Notes: generated from the letters alone by a model not told the origin. Counted from the first letter of the stretch, positions 17,862 to 27,651 are shown. The stretch: DNA of 64,000 nt from Hyphomicrobiaceae bacterium UBA7697 (GCA_002482645.1 DLGJ01000015.1:27211-91210); one strand, 5' to 3'. A program made the numbers and translations.

Positions 17862-19016
17862 GTGGAGCAGACACAGACAGGAACCGGCCCCGCAGGCGGA
17901 ACCGAAACGCAAATCGACGTGGCGCTTGCCGCCCGCGGCTATCCGGTCGTTATCGGCGAGAATCTCATCGCCGGCGCCGGACCGCGCTTGAAGGCGGCGC
18001 TGCCGGGTGCGCGCTTCGCGGTGGTCAGCGATGCCAACGTGGCGGCGCTGCACTTGACTCCGCTCAAGACCAGTCTCGAAGCCGAAGGCATCTTCCTCGG
18101 CTCCGCCGTGGTCGCGCCGGGAGAAGCGAGCAAGAGTTTTCCGGTTCTCGCCAGACTGAGCGAGACGCTTTTGGAGCTCGGCGTGGAACGCGGCGATTGC
18201 GTGATCGCCTTCGGCGGTGGCGTGGTGGGCGACCTCGCGGGCTTTGCGGCCTCGATCTTGCGGCGCGGCGTTCGCGTGGTGCAAATACCGACGACGCTTC
18301 TGGCGCAGGTCGACTCGGCCATCGGCGGCAAGACCGGCATCGACACGAAACAGGGCAAGAACCTGATCGGCACGTTCCACCAGCCGAGCCTCGTCCTCTC
18401 CGACATTTCCGTATTGTCGACCTTGAGCGACCGGGAATTCCGCGCCGGCTACGCGGAGGTCGCCAAATACGGCCTCCTGGGAGATGAGCCCTTCTTTGCC
18501 TGGCTCGAACGGAGCTGGCCCGAAATCCTCGCGGGCGACACCGGCAAACGCCGGCACGCGGTGGAGACGAGCGCCAGCGCCAAGGCCAGGATCGTCATGG
18601 AGGACGAACTCGAACTCTCCGGCACCCGTGCCCTGCTCAATCTCGGCCATACGTTCGGTCATGCCCTGGAGGCCTTCGCAGGCTATTCCGACCGCCTGCT
18701 GCATGGCGAGGCCATTTCCATCGGCATGCGGCAAGCGTTCACCTATTCCGTCGAGCGCGGCCTCTGTTCGCCGGCCGATGCGGATCGCGCCGAAGCTCAT
18801 TTCCAATCGGTGGGGCTGCCCACCGGGATCGGCGCGATTCCCGGCGACAAACCGACGCCCGGAGAAATTCTGCGCCTGATGGCCCAAGACAAGAAAGTCA
18901 AAGGCGGCAAGATGGTCCTGGTGCTGGCGCGCGGGATCGGAGAGGCGTTCGTCGAGAACGGCGTCTCCATGGACCAATTGACCGACTTCCTGCAACGGGA
19001 GTGCGCACGGCAATGA
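17862..19016 (+). CDS. aroB: 3-dehydroquinate synthase
   Basis: 384 residues from a GTG start. The NAD-binding stretch GDCVIAFGGGVVGDLAGFAAS, the catalytic-site segment QVDSAIGGKTGID, and the metal ligands in RALLNLGHTFGHALE and LLHGEAISIGM are all present. It converts DAHP to 3-dehydroquinate, the second shikimate-pathway step. Its stop overlaps the ATG of the CorC-type gene (ATGA). Confidence 0.97.
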   Translation: MEQTQTGTGPAGGTETQIDVALAARGYPVVIGENLIAGAGPRLKAALPGARFAVVSDANVAALHLTPLKTSLEAEGIFLGSAVVAPGEASKSFPVLARLSETLLELGVERGDCVIAFGGGVVGDLAGFAASILRRGVRVVQIPTTLLAQVDSAIGGKTGIDTKQGKNLIGTFHQPSLVLSDISVLSTLSDREFRAGYAEVAKYGLLGDEPFFAWLERSWPEILAGDTGKRRHAVETSASAKARIVMEDELELSGTRALLNLGHTFGHALEAFAGYSDRLLHGEAISIGMRQAFTYSVERGLCSPADADRAEAHFQSVGLPTGIGAIPGDKPTPGEILRLMAQDKKVKGGKMVLVLARGIGEAFVENGVSMDQLTDFLQRECARQ

Positions 19017-20344
19017 CCCTGGCCTTGGGACTGACGCTTGGCGCGATCGTCGGCCTGCTGATCGTCTCGGCGTTCTTCTCCGGCTCCGAGACGGCGCTGA
19101 CGGCGGCGAGCCGGGCCCGGATGCACGCGCTCGAGGACGACGGCAGCGCGCGAGCGGGTCTCGTCAACCGCCTCTTGGACTCCCGCGAGCGGCTGATCGG
19201 CGCGCTGCTACTCGGGAACAACCTGGTCAACATCGCCGCCTCGGCGCTCACCACGAGCCTGTTCCTGTCCGTCTTCGGCGACGCGGGCGTGGCCTACGCC
19301 ACACTCGTCATGACCGCCGTCGTGGTCGTGTTCGCCGAGGTTCTGCCGAAGACCTACGCGATCCTGAACGCCGACCGCATGGCGCTGGCCGTCGCGCCGG
19401 TGCTGAAAGTCCTGGTCGCGCTGCTCGCGCCGGTGACGGCCGCTCTGCAATTTCTCGTGCGCCACACGCTGCGGCTGTTCGGGGCCAATATCGACGACGA
19501 CGCGGAGGTCTTGTCCGCGCACGAGGAGATTCGCGGCGCGATCGAGCTGCACCACAAGGAAGGCGGCGTGGTGAAGGGCGACCGCGACATGCTCGGCGGC
19601 GTCCTCGACCTGCGCGATCTCGACGTATCCGACATCATGGTGCACCGGACCAAGATGGTCGCCATAGATGCGAATCTCAGTCCCGGGGAGATCATCGACC
19701 AGGCGCTCCAAAGCTCGCACACCCGCATCCCGCTGTGGAAGGGCGAACGCGAGGAGATCGTCGGCATCCTGCATGCCAGAACGCTGTTGCAGGCCTTGCG
19801 CGACTCCAAGGGGGACGTCGGCAAGATCGACGTGATGGCGCTCGCCACCAAGCCCTGGTTCGTCCCCGACACCACGACGCTGAAGGCGCAGCTCGCGGCG
19901 TTTCTAAAGCGCAAGAACCATTTCGCCATCGTCGTCGACGAGTACGGCGAGGTGATGGGCCTCCTGACGCTCGAAGACATCATCGAGGAGATCGTCGGCG
20001 ACATTACCGACGAGACCGACGTGGCCGCGACGGACGCCCAGCCGCAATCCGACGGGTCGCTGATCGTCGAAGGGCTCGTGCCGATTCGCGACGTGAACCG
20101 GCTCATGGATTGGGATCTTCCGGACGAGGAAGCCACCACCATCGCCGGCCTGGTGATCCACGAGGCTCAGACCATCCCCAATCCCGGCCAGACCTTCAAC
20201 TTTCACGATTTCCGCTTCGAGGTTCTGCGGCGGCAGCGCAACCGCATCACGCGCCTGCGCGTCGTTCCCTTGAAGAGCGCGAACCGGAACGGCGAAGACT
20301 CCGGCACGGCAGGCGCGAGCGCCGCCGCGAAGACAGCGTCCTAG
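19013..20344 (+). CDS. CNNM/CorC-HlyC family transporter with CBS pair
   Basis: 443 residues from the ATG at 19013 that overlaps the aroB stop; an in-frame GTG at 19001 is less likely. The N-terminal CNNM (DUF21) membrane domain spans about residues 1-150 (SAFFSGSETALTAASRARM, ALLLGNNLVNIAASAL). Two CBS domains (DIMVHRTKMVAID ... FAIVVDEYGEVMGLLTLEDIIEEIVG) and a C-terminal CorC/HlyC transporter-associated domain follow. Homologues handle magnesium or cobalt efflux. Translational coupling to aroB is seen across the order. Confidence 0.92.
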   Translation: MTLALGLTLGAIVGLLIVSAFFSGSETALTAASRARMHALEDDGSARAGLVNRLLDSRERLIGALLLGNNLVNIAASALTTSLFLSVFGDAGVAYATLVMTAVVVVFAEVLPKTYAILNADRMALAVAPVLKVLVALLAPVTAALQFLVRHTLRLFGANIDDDAEVLSAHEEIRGAIELHHKEGGVVKGDRDMLGGVLDLRDLDVSDIMVHRTKMVAIDANLSPGEIIDQALQSSHTRIPLWKGEREEIVGILHARTLLQALRDSKGDVGKIDVMALATKPWFVPDTTTLKAQLAAFLKRKNHFAIVVDEYGEVMGLLTLEDIIEEIVGDITDETDVAATDAQPQSDGSLIVEGLVPIRDVNRLMDWDLPDEEATTIAGLVIHEAQTIPNPGQTFNFHDFRFEVLRRQRNRITRLRVVPLKSANRNGEDSGTAGASAAAKTAS

Positions 20345-20350
20345 AGGGCC

Positions 20351-20632
20351 TCAACCGGCTTTGGCCGCCTCCTCGGGAGTCAGCGCCGTGACGGCGAGCG
20401 CATGGATTTTTCCGGACAACTCGTCCGCCAGCACCGCATTGACCATGCGATGCCGTTCGAGGCGCGACTTGCCGGCGAAAGCGGACGAAACCACCCGGAT
20501 GGCGAAATGGCTCTGGCCCGTACCGGGCGAGCTGGCATGACCCGCATGGTGGTGGGACTCGTTGACCACTTGAATGGCGTCCGGCGTGAACGCGGCGGTC
20601 AGTTTCTCACGGATGGTCTGTTCGGCACTCAT
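20351..20632 (-). CDS. bolA: BolA family protein
   Basis: 93 residues. The BolA fold is evident: a helix with IREKLTAAFTPDAIQVVNES, HHHAGH in the loop, HFAIRVVSSAFAGKSRLERH, and MVNAVLADELSGKIHALAV. BolA proteins partner monothiol glutaredoxins in iron-sulfur trafficking and affect envelope genes. It is convergent with the CorC gene (6 bp) and divergent from the J-domain gene, the usual arrangement in this order. Confidence 0.95.
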   Translation of the reverse strand: MSAEQTIREKLTAAFTPDAIQVVNESHHHAGHASSPGTGQSHFAIRVVSSAFAGKSRLERHRMVNAVLADELSGKIHALAVTALTPEEAAKAG

Positions 20633-20799
20633 TCGTCTCGGCGCTCTTAATCCGGTGGAAGCAATCCTGATGGAGGATGGGTTTCGTGCGGGCCAGCACT
20701 ACGGAATGGCCGGCGGCGCATAATCCGCCAGAGTATCGCCAATATCGTCGTCGAGCCATCCTTGTTGTGCTCGATAACGATTCCCATAATGCCGGTTCC

Positions 20800-21423
20800 A
20801 TGAAACTCGACTCGAAACTCTTCGACCACCTGCGCGTCAAACCGGACGAGAACCGCTTGCTGCGCGACTCCGCGCCCAAATGCGAGTGGGAAGGGTGCGA
20901 TCAACCCGGCCTGTACCCGGCACCGAAAGGGCGCGGGCAGGAAGGCCAGTACCATCGCTTCTGCCTCGACCACGTGCGCGAATACAACAAGGGCTACAAC
21001 TATTTCTCCGGCGTGCCGGACGAGGACGTGATCGCCCAGCAGAAGGCCGACCAGACCGGCAACCGCCCGACCTGGTTCGTGGGCGTCAACGCCTACGGAA
21101 AAGGACGGCGGCGCGGCGGGGCGCGGCGCACCGGCCACGGCTACAAATTCGAGACCGCGGATCCGTTCGGCTTGTTTGGCGGAAACGGCCCCGCGGGCGA
21201 ACCGCCGGGACAGGCCCGGCGCCCCTTGAAGCGGCTCGAACGCAAGGCGCTCCGCCACCTCAATCTGGAGGACAACGCCACGAAGCAGGACATCAAGGCG
21301 CGCTTCAAGGAGCTCGTGAAACGGCTCCATCCCGACCACAACAATGGCGACAGGTCCTCGGAGGACAAGTTGCGTGAAGTGATCCAAGCCTATAACTATC
21401 TAAGGCAAGCGGGGCTCGCATGA
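20800..21423 (+). CDS. J-domain (DnaJ-like) protein with N-terminal Cys motif
   Basis: 207 residues from ATG 20800 (MKLDSKLFD); the longer frame from 20677 adds 41 poorly structured residues and overlaps the bolA promoter. The N-terminal half has CEWEGCDQPGLYPAPK and RFCLDHVREYNKGYNYF, a likely metal-binding site. The C-terminus is a J-domain: ALRHLNLEDNATKQDIKARF, then KRLHPDHNNGD with the HPD tripeptide needed to activate DnaK. This is the conserved DnaJ-like gene between bolA and cobS in Hyphomicrobiales. Confidence 0.9.
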   Translation: MKLDSKLFDHLRVKPDENRLLRDSAPKCEWEGCDQPGLYPAPKGRGQEGQYHRFCLDHVREYNKGYNYFSGVPDEDVIAQQKADQTGNRPTWFVGVNAYGKGRRRGGARRTGHGYKFETADPFGLFGGNGPAGEPPGQARRPLKRLERKALRHLNLEDNATKQDIKARFKELVKRLHPDHNNGDRSSEDKLREVIQAYNYLRQAGLA

Positions 21424-21526
21424 CGCGCGCCGCCATTCCCACGCAAAATTAGGGTTTCGCAAGGGATTTGGCGCCGCTGTGGAGACATGATGCGCGCCCA
21501 TCACCGACAAAGGCTCATCATCGATC

Positions 21527-22516
21527 ATGACACTTGAAACAGCGACGAACGGCCCCGGCCTGCCGGATATGACCGTCTCCGTGCGCCAGGTCTTCGGCAT
21601 AGACTCCGATCTCGAAGTGCCGGCCTATTCCCAGTCCGACGAGCACGTTCCGGACGTCGACCCGGACTATCTGTTCAACCGCGACGTGACGCTCGCGATC
21701 CTCGCCGGATTCAAACACAACCGGCGGGTGATGATTCAGGGCTATCACGGCACGGGCAAATCGACGCATATCGAGCAGGTGGCGGCGCGCCTCAACTGGC
21801 CGTGCATCCGCGTCAATCTCGACAGCCATGTCAGCCGCATCGACCTCGTCGGCAAGGACGCCATCGTCATCAAGGACGGCCAGCAGGTGACCGAGTTCCG
21901 CGAGGGAATTCTCCCCTACGCGCTGCAGTCCAACACCGCGCTGTGCTTCGACGAGTACGACGCCGGGCGTCCCGACGTGATGTTCGTGATCCAGCGCGTC
22001 CTGGAAGTTTCGGGAAAGCTGACCTTGCTCGACCAATCCAAGGTCATCCGGCCGCACCCGGCCTTCCGCCTGTTCGCGACCACGAACACGATCGGCCTCG
22101 GCGACACGAGCGGCCTCTATCACGGCACGCAGCAGATCAACCAGGGCCAGATGGACCGCTGGTCGATCGTCGCCACGTTGAATTACCTGCCGCACGACGA
22201 CGAAGTCGAGATCGTCCTGGCGAAGGTGAAGTCGTTCAATACCGAAGAGGGCCGCAAGACGATCTCGAATATGGTCCGCGTGGCGGAGCTCACCCGCAAC
22301 GCCTTCATGAATGGCGACCTGTCCACGGTGATGAGTCCCCGGACCGTGATCACCTGGGCCGAGAACGCCGAGATTTTCGCCGATGTGGGTACGGCCTTCG
22401 CTCTGTCCTTCCTAAACAAGTGCGACGAGCTCGAACGCGGCATGATCGCCGAGTTCTATCAGCGCTGCTTTGGCGAGGACCTGCCCGAGTCCACCGCCAA
22501 TGTGGCGTTGAGCTGA
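21527..22516 (+). CDS. cobS: aerobic cobaltochelatase subunit CobS
   Basis: 329 residues. This AAA+ ATPase works with CobT and CobN to insert cobalt into hydrogenobyrinic acid a,c-diamide during aerobic B12 synthesis. Walker A is GYHGTGKS at residues 72-79; Walker B is in ALCFDEYDAG. The N-terminal DSDLEVPAYSQSDEHVPDVDPDYLF is diagnostic for CobS. cobT follows 43 bp downstream. cobN is not in the window, which is normal for the split arrangement. Confidence 0.97.
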   Translation: MTLETATNGPGLPDMTVSVRQVFGIDSDLEVPAYSQSDEHVPDVDPDYLFNRDVTLAILAGFKHNRRVMIQGYHGTGKSTHIEQVAARLNWPCIRVNLDSHVSRIDLVGKDAIVIKDGQQVTEFREGILPYALQSNTALCFDEYDAGRPDVMFVIQRVLEVSGKLTLLDQSKVIRPHPAFRLFATTNTIGLGDTSGLYHGTQQINQGQMDRWSIVATLNYLPHDDEVEIVLAKVKSFNTEEGRKTISNMVRVAELTRNAFMNGDLSTVMSPRTVITWAENAEIFADVGTAFALSFLNKCDELERGMIAEFYQRCFGEDLPESTANVALS

Positions 22517-22559
22517 GCCGGAACCGCTTGTGTAATTTCCGCTCTGGGAGTCCGTCCTG

Positions 22560-24461
22560 ATGTCTGGACCGAAACGGAAAGAGGCTCCCCTCGATCCGTT
22601 CAAACGCGCGGTGACGCTGGCGACGCGGGCGATCGCCGCCGATGGCGGCATCGAGGTCGTGTTCTCCAACGAACCGCCCGGCCTTTCCGGCAAGACGGCG
22701 CGCGTGCCGGAGCCGCCCCGCGTGCCGACGCGCGAAGAGCTCGCGGCCATCCGCGGACACGCCGACGCGGCCGCGCTCGCGATTTCCTGCAGCGACGAGG
22801 GACTCAATCGGGCGCTGGCGCCGCCGGGCGGCGAAGCCAGGGCCGTGTTCGATGCTTTGGAACAAGCCCGTGTCGAGGCGATCGGCGCCATTCGCATGGA
22901 CGGCGTCGCCCAGAACCTGACGGCCCGCACCGAGCAGCGTTACGCACGTAGCCGCATCACCGAGGAGACCGAGCGTTCCGAAGCGCCGATCTCCGATGCG
23001 CTGGCGCTCATGATCCGGGAACGGTTGACCGGCGAAGCGCCGCCGGCCCGCGCAAAGCCGCTCGTGAATCTCTGGCGTCCCTGGGTCGAGGAGCGCGCCA
23101 AGACGCTGCTCGACCGGATGCAGGGCACGCTGTTCGATCAGGAAGCCTTCGGCAAACTCGCCCGCGATCTCCTGACGGCCCTCGACATGGCCGACCAGCT
23201 CGACCAGGGCGACCAGGACGAAGAGTCGTCCCAGGACGGCGAAGACGAGCCCGAGACGTCGGAGGACGACGAGAATCAGGCGGAAATGCAGACCGGCTCG
23301 GAACTTGCCCAAGAGGCGCGAACCGAGCCTGACGACACGTCCGAAGACACGATGGACGACCAGGAGGACGGCGCCACCGACCAGCTCGACGAAGACGACG
23401 AGGCGGCCGATCTCCCGCGCCGCGGGGATCCCTGGCGCCCCAACCTGTCCATCCTCGATGACCCGGCCGCGTTCGGCTACAAGATCTTCACCGAGGAGTT
23501 CGACGAGATCGTTACCGCCGAGGAACTGTGCGACGCCGACGAACTCGACCGGCTGCGCTCATTCCTCGACAAGCAGCTCGTGGCGCTTCAGGGCGCGGTC
23601 GCGCGGCTGGCCAACCGGCTGCAACGCCGCCTGCTGGCGCAGCAGGATCGCGGCTGGGATTTCGATCTCGACGAGGGCACGCTCGATGCCGCGCGCCTGA
23701 CGCGCGTCATCATCGACCCCATGCATCCGCTGACTTTCAAGCAGGAGCGCGACACCGAGTTCCGCGACACGGTCGTCACGTTGCTGCTCGACAATTCCGG
23801 CTCGATGCGCGGGCGTCCGATCATGGTCGCCGCCTGTTGCGCCGACATTCTGGCGCGCACCTTGGAACGGTGCGGCGTCAAGGTGGAAATTTTGGGTTTC
23901 ACCACCCGGGCCTGGAAGGGCGGGCATGCGCGCGAAGCCTGGCTGAAGGCCATGAAGCCGCCGTTCCCCGGCCGGCTGAACGATCTCCGGCACATCGTCT
24001 ACAAATCGGCCGACATGCCTTGGCGGCGCGCCCGGCGCAATCTCGGCCTGATGATGCGCGAAGGGCTTTTGAAGGAGAATATCGACGGCGAGGCGCTGGC
24101 CTGGGCCCATAAGCGTCTTCTGGCCCGGCCCGAACAGCGGCGCATCCTGATGATGATCTCCGACGGCGCGCCCGTGGACGATTCGACGTTGTCGGTCAAC
24201 TCCGGCGCTTATCTCGAGAAGCATTTGCGCCAGGTGATCGACGAGATCGAGACGCGCTCGCCGGTCGAGCTGCTGGCCATCGGCATCGGCCACGACGTGA
24301 CGCGCTACTATCGCCGCGCCGTCACCATAACCGACGCGGAGGAATTGGCCGGGGCGATGACCGACAAGCTCGCCGAGCTCTTCGACGACGACCTCGCCGC
24401 GCGCGCGCTGCAGCGCGCGAACCCCTCGGCGGCGCGCGCAAAACGCCGGACATTGCACTAG
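22560..24461 (+). CDS. cobT: aerobic cobaltochelatase subunit CobT
   Basis: 633 residues. The N-terminal domain is followed by a very acidic Asp/Glu/Gln-rich middle (about residues 215-285) and a C-terminal von Willebrand A domain with the MIDAS motif DNSGSMRG near residue 410. CobT forms a two-tiered ring with CobS and is the scaffold for CobN. The stop codon directly abuts the GTG of the next gene, so the phytase-like gene is probably translated by re-initiation. Confidence 0.97.
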   Translation: MSGPKRKEAPLDPFKRAVTLATRAIAADGGIEVVFSNEPPGLSGKTARVPEPPRVPTREELAAIRGHADAAALAISCSDEGLNRALAPPGGEARAVFDALEQARVEAIGAIRMDGVAQNLTARTEQRYARSRITEETERSEAPISDALALMIRERLTGEAPPARAKPLVNLWRPWVEERAKTLLDRMQGTLFDQEAFGKLARDLLTALDMADQLDQGDQDEESSQDGEDEPETSEDDENQAEMQTGSELAQEARTEPDDTSEDTMDDQEDGATDQLDEDDEAADLPRRGDPWRPNLSILDDPAAFGYKIFTEEFDEIVTAEELCDADELDRLRSFLDKQLVALQGAVARLANRLQRRLLAQQDRGWDFDLDEGTLDAARLTRVIIDPMHPLTFKQERDTEFRDTVVTLLLDNSGSMRGRPIMVAACCADILARTLERCGVKVEILGFTTRAWKGGHAREAWLKAMKPPFPGRLNDLRHIVYKSADMPWRRARRNLGLMMREGLLKENIDGEALAWAHKRLLARPEQRRILMMISDGAPVDDSTLSVNSGAYLEKHLRQVIDEIETRSPVELLAIGIGHDVTRYYRRAVTITDAEELAGAMTDKLAELFDDDLAARALQRANPSAARAKRRTLH

Positions 24462-25508
24462 GTGTTCCCGATATCGCGCAAGGCCACGGCGGCTCTGGCG
24501 GTCGTCCTGACCGGCGCTGCCGTTCTCTACTTCGACATGCCCGCCCTAGTCGCCAAACCGGCCATGCCCCTGGACGGTCCGGTGTCCACGCACGTCTCCG
24601 TCGTCCCGCTGTCCTTCGATCGCGACGATGCCACCCGGACGAAGTTCGGCAAGCTCACCTATCGCGGCGGTCTCAATATCTTCGCGCGCTCTCCCCATTT
24701 CGGCGGCTATTCGGCCATGGCCCTCGACGCGTCGGGCACGACCCTGCTCGCGCTCTCCGACGCGGGCTCCTGGATGCGGGCGACCCTCGACTATGATGGG
24801 CTCCGCCTGACGGGACTATCAGACGTGACTCTCGGACCCATTCTCGACACCGGCGGCAAGCCGTTGCGGTCCGCGAGCCGGCAGGACGCGGAAGGCATGG
24901 CGCTCCTGTCGGGCGATACACGGGAGGGCACGGCGCTCGTCTCCTTCGAGCGCGACCACCGCATCATGCGCTACCCCTTTACGGCGGAGCGCTTCGGCCC
25001 GCCCGACGGCGCTATTCCCCTGCCAAAGACCGCACGCGGCATGAGCGCGAATATGGGGCTGGAGGCCCTCGCCACCATCAAGGCCGGCCGGATGAAGGGC
25101 ACCATCGTCGCCGTTCCGGAGCGCTTGAAGGACCGGAACGGCAATCTCATGGGCTGGCTCATCGGCGGCCCCGCCCCCGGTACGATCACGATCAGGCGGC
25201 TCGGCGGCTTCGACCTGACCGCCGCGGCCGGATTGCCCGGCGGCGGACTTCTGCTGCTGGAACGCCGCTTCCGCTACTCGGAAGGGGTGAAGATGCGCAT
25301 CCGCCGGATCGCGGCGTCCGATCTACGCCCCGGCAAACCGATCGTCGGCGAGGTCCTGCTCGAAGCCAGCGACATCATGAACATCGACAATATGGAAGCG
25401 ATCGCCGTGCACCGCGCGCACGGGGGCGAGACCGTCCTGACGGTCATGTCGGACGACAATTTCAGCGCCTTTCAGCGCTCGTTGATCATGCAGTTCACCC
25501 TGCCCTAA
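24462..25508 (+). CDS. exported esterase-like / phytase-like beta-propeller protein
   Basis: 348 residues from a GTG immediately after the cobT stop. It has an N-terminal signal or anchor (ATAALAVVLTGAAVLYF) and then a domain with GGYSAMALDASGTTLLALSDAG, DAEGMALLSGD, and NIDNMEAIAVHRAHGGET, features of the family annotated as esterase-like activity of phytase. The actual substrate is unknown for most members. Linkage to cobST is common in the order and does not imply a role in B12 synthesis. Confidence 0.82.
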   Translation: MFPISRKATAALAVVLTGAAVLYFDMPALVAKPAMPLDGPVSTHVSVVPLSFDRDDATRTKFGKLTYRGGLNIFARSPHFGGYSAMALDASGTTLLALSDAGSWMRATLDYDGLRLTGLSDVTLGPILDTGGKPLRSASRQDAEGMALLSGDTREGTALVSFERDHRIMRYPFTAERFGPPDGAIPLPKTARGMSANMGLEALATIKAGRMKGTIVAVPERLKDRNGNLMGWLIGGPAPGTITIRRLGGFDLTAAAGLPGGGLLLLERRFRYSEGVKMRIRRIAASDLRPGKPIVGEVLLEASDIMNIDNMEAIAVHRAHGGETVLTVMSDDNFSAFQRSLIMQFTLP

Positions 25509-25529
25509 GCGGGCGGGAGCGGCGCGGCC

Positions 25530-25829
25530 CTAGGAGGCGGCGGCCCGCGCTTCGGTCGCCTTGGCGATCTCCCGCTTCAGACGCCGGGCCTTGAGGGAGA
25601 GCTCGTCCTCGCCTGCCTTGAGCAGATACGCATCCAGCCCGCCACGATGCTCGACCGTGCGCAGCGCGCTCGCCGAAACCGTGAAGCGGACGGTCTTCTT
25701 CAGAACATCGCTCTGAAGCGTGACATTGCTCAGATTCGGCAAGAAGCGGCGCCGCGTGCGGCGCTTGGCATGGCTCACATTGTTGCCGGTGAGCACGGCT
25801 TTGCCGGACAGCTCGCAGCGACGGGCCAT
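25530..25829 (-). CDS. rpmB: 50S ribosomal protein L28
   Basis: 99 residues from ATG 25829. It begins MARRCELSGKAVLTGNNVSH followed by AKRRTRRRFLPNL, the standard L28 start, and ends with a charged helix. A longer frame from 26063 has no L28 similarity in its extra part. It converges with the phytase-like gene and diverges from the DUF3108 gene; the 221-bp gap between them should hold the promoters. Confidence 0.97.
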   Translation of the reverse strand: MARRCELSGKAVLTGNNVSHAKRRTRRRFLPNLSNVTLQSDVLKKTVRFTVSASALRTVEHRGGLDAYLLKAGEDELSLKARRLKREIAKATEARAAAS

Positions 25830-26050
25830 GGTCCTTGTCCTTCCAACGAAAATCTTGTGAATACCTCGTGCGGCTCGTGTCGTTTCACGAGCGCAAGGCT
25901 CAAGGCCGGGACATATACGGGGATGGCGCAATGCGGTCAAGGCGCAGAAGGCATTTCGCCTCTGTTGGCCCAATTGACGAATCCATCTAATCCTGGACAG
26001 TGGCCTTGCGAAATCAAAATAGCGGGGAACACCGGGAAAGGCTGCGATAG

Positions 26051-27085
26051 ATGCGGGTCGCACGACATGTCATGAGCTTGGGTGCGCCCGCCGCGCTGAC
26101 CCTGGGCATTGCGGCCTTGGCTCTGATTTCGCTGGACTTTTGGCCGGACGGGGACGCTGGCAGCGCACGGGCCGAGATACAGGCCGACCCGGACATGCGC
26201 GGCGAGGTCCCTGACGAGGGTCCCCCGCCCTTCCCGATCGAAGGCCTCTACAAGGATCGCCCGGAGGACAGCGAGCCCTCGCCCACCATGCCGACCACGC
26301 CCTCGGCGGCCCCGCCGGTCGACACCTCGGCCAGCTTCGTCGCCGTCTACAATGTCAGCCTCGGCCGCTTCAATCTGGGCAATTTCAGCATTTCCGGCAC
26401 GGTCCGCGACGGCCAGTACAATTTGCGCGGCGCCGGGACCTTCTCCGTGCTCAAGGGCTGGGTCTTCAATTGGCAGGGCTCCCTCGGCGGCGCCGGCGCG
26501 GCGACCACCGCCGGCCCGAACCCGACGACCTATTCGTTCAGCCAGACGGACGGAAAATACAGCGAACGCCTGCGCATCTCCTTTGGCGACGGCTTCGTGC
26601 AGTCCGTCAGGATTTGGCCGAAGCCGCGCCCCTATCCCGGTGAGATCAAGGTCACGAAAGAACAGGTGCAGCATGTGGTGGATCCGCTGAGCGGCGCCTT
26701 TCTCACGGCCCGCTCCGCGAACCCCCATGGCGATCTCAGCGTCTGCGACCAAGTGATCCCGATCTTCGACGGACGCTCGCGCTACGATCTCGTGTTGACG
26801 CCGAAGAAGCGCGTGATGGTGCAGAACCGGGGTGCCGGCAGCTACACCGGCCCGGCCGCGGTGTGCCGGGTGAAGTTCGTACCCATCTCCGGCTATCCGC
26901 GCGGCGATCCCGGCATCGAGCAACTGCGCCAAGCCAACGGCATCGAAGCCTGGATGGTGCCGCTCCAGGGAACGGACATGTATGTGCCCTACCGCATCGT
27001 GATCCCGGCCTTCGGCGGCTACACGGCGGTCGCCGTGATGACGTCCTTGCGCGTCGGCCGCGCCGGACGGGCCGAAGCGCGCTGA
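26051..27085 (+). CDS. DUF3108 domain protein, exported
   Basis: 344 residues. An N-terminal membrane or signal helix (APAALTLGIAALALISLDF) is followed by a Pro-rich linker (about 45-95) and a beta-rich DUF3108 domain: FVAVYNVSLGRFNLGNFSISG, FNWQGSLGG, VVDPLSGAFL, IFDGRSRYDLVL, VCRVKFVPISGY. The domain is thought to be a periplasmic beta-barrel or clam-like fold of unknown function and is regularly found near rpmB in Hyphomicrobiales. Confidence 0.85.
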   Translation: MRVARHVMSLGAPAALTLGIAALALISLDFWPDGDAGSARAEIQADPDMRGEVPDEGPPPFPIEGLYKDRPEDSEPSPTMPTTPSAAPPVDTSASFVAVYNVSLGRFNLGNFSISGTVRDGQYNLRGAGTFSVLKGWVFNWQGSLGGAGAATTAGPNPTTYSFSQTDGKYSERLRISFGDGFVQSVRIWPKPRPYPGEIKVTKEQVQHVVDPLSGAFLTARSANPHGDLSVCDQVIPIFDGRSRYDLVLTPKKRVMVQNRGAGSYTGPAAVCRVKFVPISGYPRGDPGIEQLRQANGIEAWMVPLQGTDMYVPYRIVIPAFGGYTAVAVMTSLRVGRAGRAEAR

Positions 27086-27122
27086 GCCACGCCGTGGTCC
27101 CGGTAGGGACGCTGGACCCCAC

Positions 27123-27196
27123 TGGTTAACGCGGCCCCTCCAAACCACAACATCTCGTAGGGAACGGCCCGCGAAGATTTACGAACCCCTGATTCG
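27123..27196. repeat. 74-bp intergenic repeat, copy A
   Basis: From TGGTTAACGCGG to CCCCTGATTCG, this segment is matched by copy B at 27578-27651 with roughly 85% identity and no length change. The centre is a near-palindrome (CCACAACATCTCGTAGG). Both copies are on the same strand. Confidence 0.8.
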
Positions 27197-27300
27197 TCGC
27201 CGCTCTGTTCACGGTGTGGGCTTGCACCGATTGCGCCCCGTGCCGGCACGAAAACGAGATGTAGTGCCCCGCTTGGCGGTGTGAGTGTGCGCCCCGAACT

Positions 27301-27330
27301 CGTCATGCCCGGACTCGATCCGGGCATCCG
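27301..27330. repeat. Hyphomicrobiales palindromic extragenic repeat, copy 1
   Basis: CGTCATGCCCGGACTCGATC followed by CGGGCATCCG, of the CCGGACT[C/T]GATCCGG family dispersed between genes in this order. The core is an imperfect palindrome able to form a hairpin. Confidence 0.8.
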
Positions 27331-27363
27331 CGAAATGCCTCCCTACCGCCCTCAAAGACGTGG

Positions 27364-27390
27364 ATGGCCGGGCCGAGCCCGGCCATGACG
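27364..27390. repeat. palindromic extragenic repeat, variant copy
   Basis: ATGGCCGGGCCGAGCCCGGC followed by CATGACG: an inverted partner of copies 1 and 2 (it ends CATGACG where they begin CGTCATG). The stem GCCGGGC/GCCCGGC is perfect. Confidence 0.7.
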
Positions 27391-27442
27391 GGGGAACGGG
27401 CGAGTCTGCAGTTGCCGATTTACTTGGCCCACGCTCCTACGC

Positions 27443-27472
27443 CGTCATGCCGGGACTTGATCCGGGCATCCA
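27443..27472. repeat. palindromic extragenic repeat, copy 2
   Basis: CGTCATGCCGGGACTTGATC followed by CGGGCATCCA; it differs from copy 1 by a few bases. Confidence 0.8.
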
Positions 27473-27577
27473 CTTGGGCCTCTCGATCTCGCTCAGGCCC
27501 TCGGCTTCACGTAAACCGCCCCAATGGACCCACGGGACAAGCCGAGGGTGACGAAGAGAGCGGCGTGCCGCGGCCCT

Positions 27578-27651
27578 TGGTTAACGCGGCACCCCAAAAC
27601 CACAACATGTCGTGGGGAACGGCTCGCGAAAATTAACGATCCCCTGATTCG
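27578..27651. repeat. 74-bp intergenic repeat, copy B
   Basis: Direct repeat of 27123-27196. After it the two copies diverge, though both are followed within about 100 bp by GATGTAG. The whole 27,086-27,887 gap holds only these repeats and no convincing gene. Confidence 0.8.
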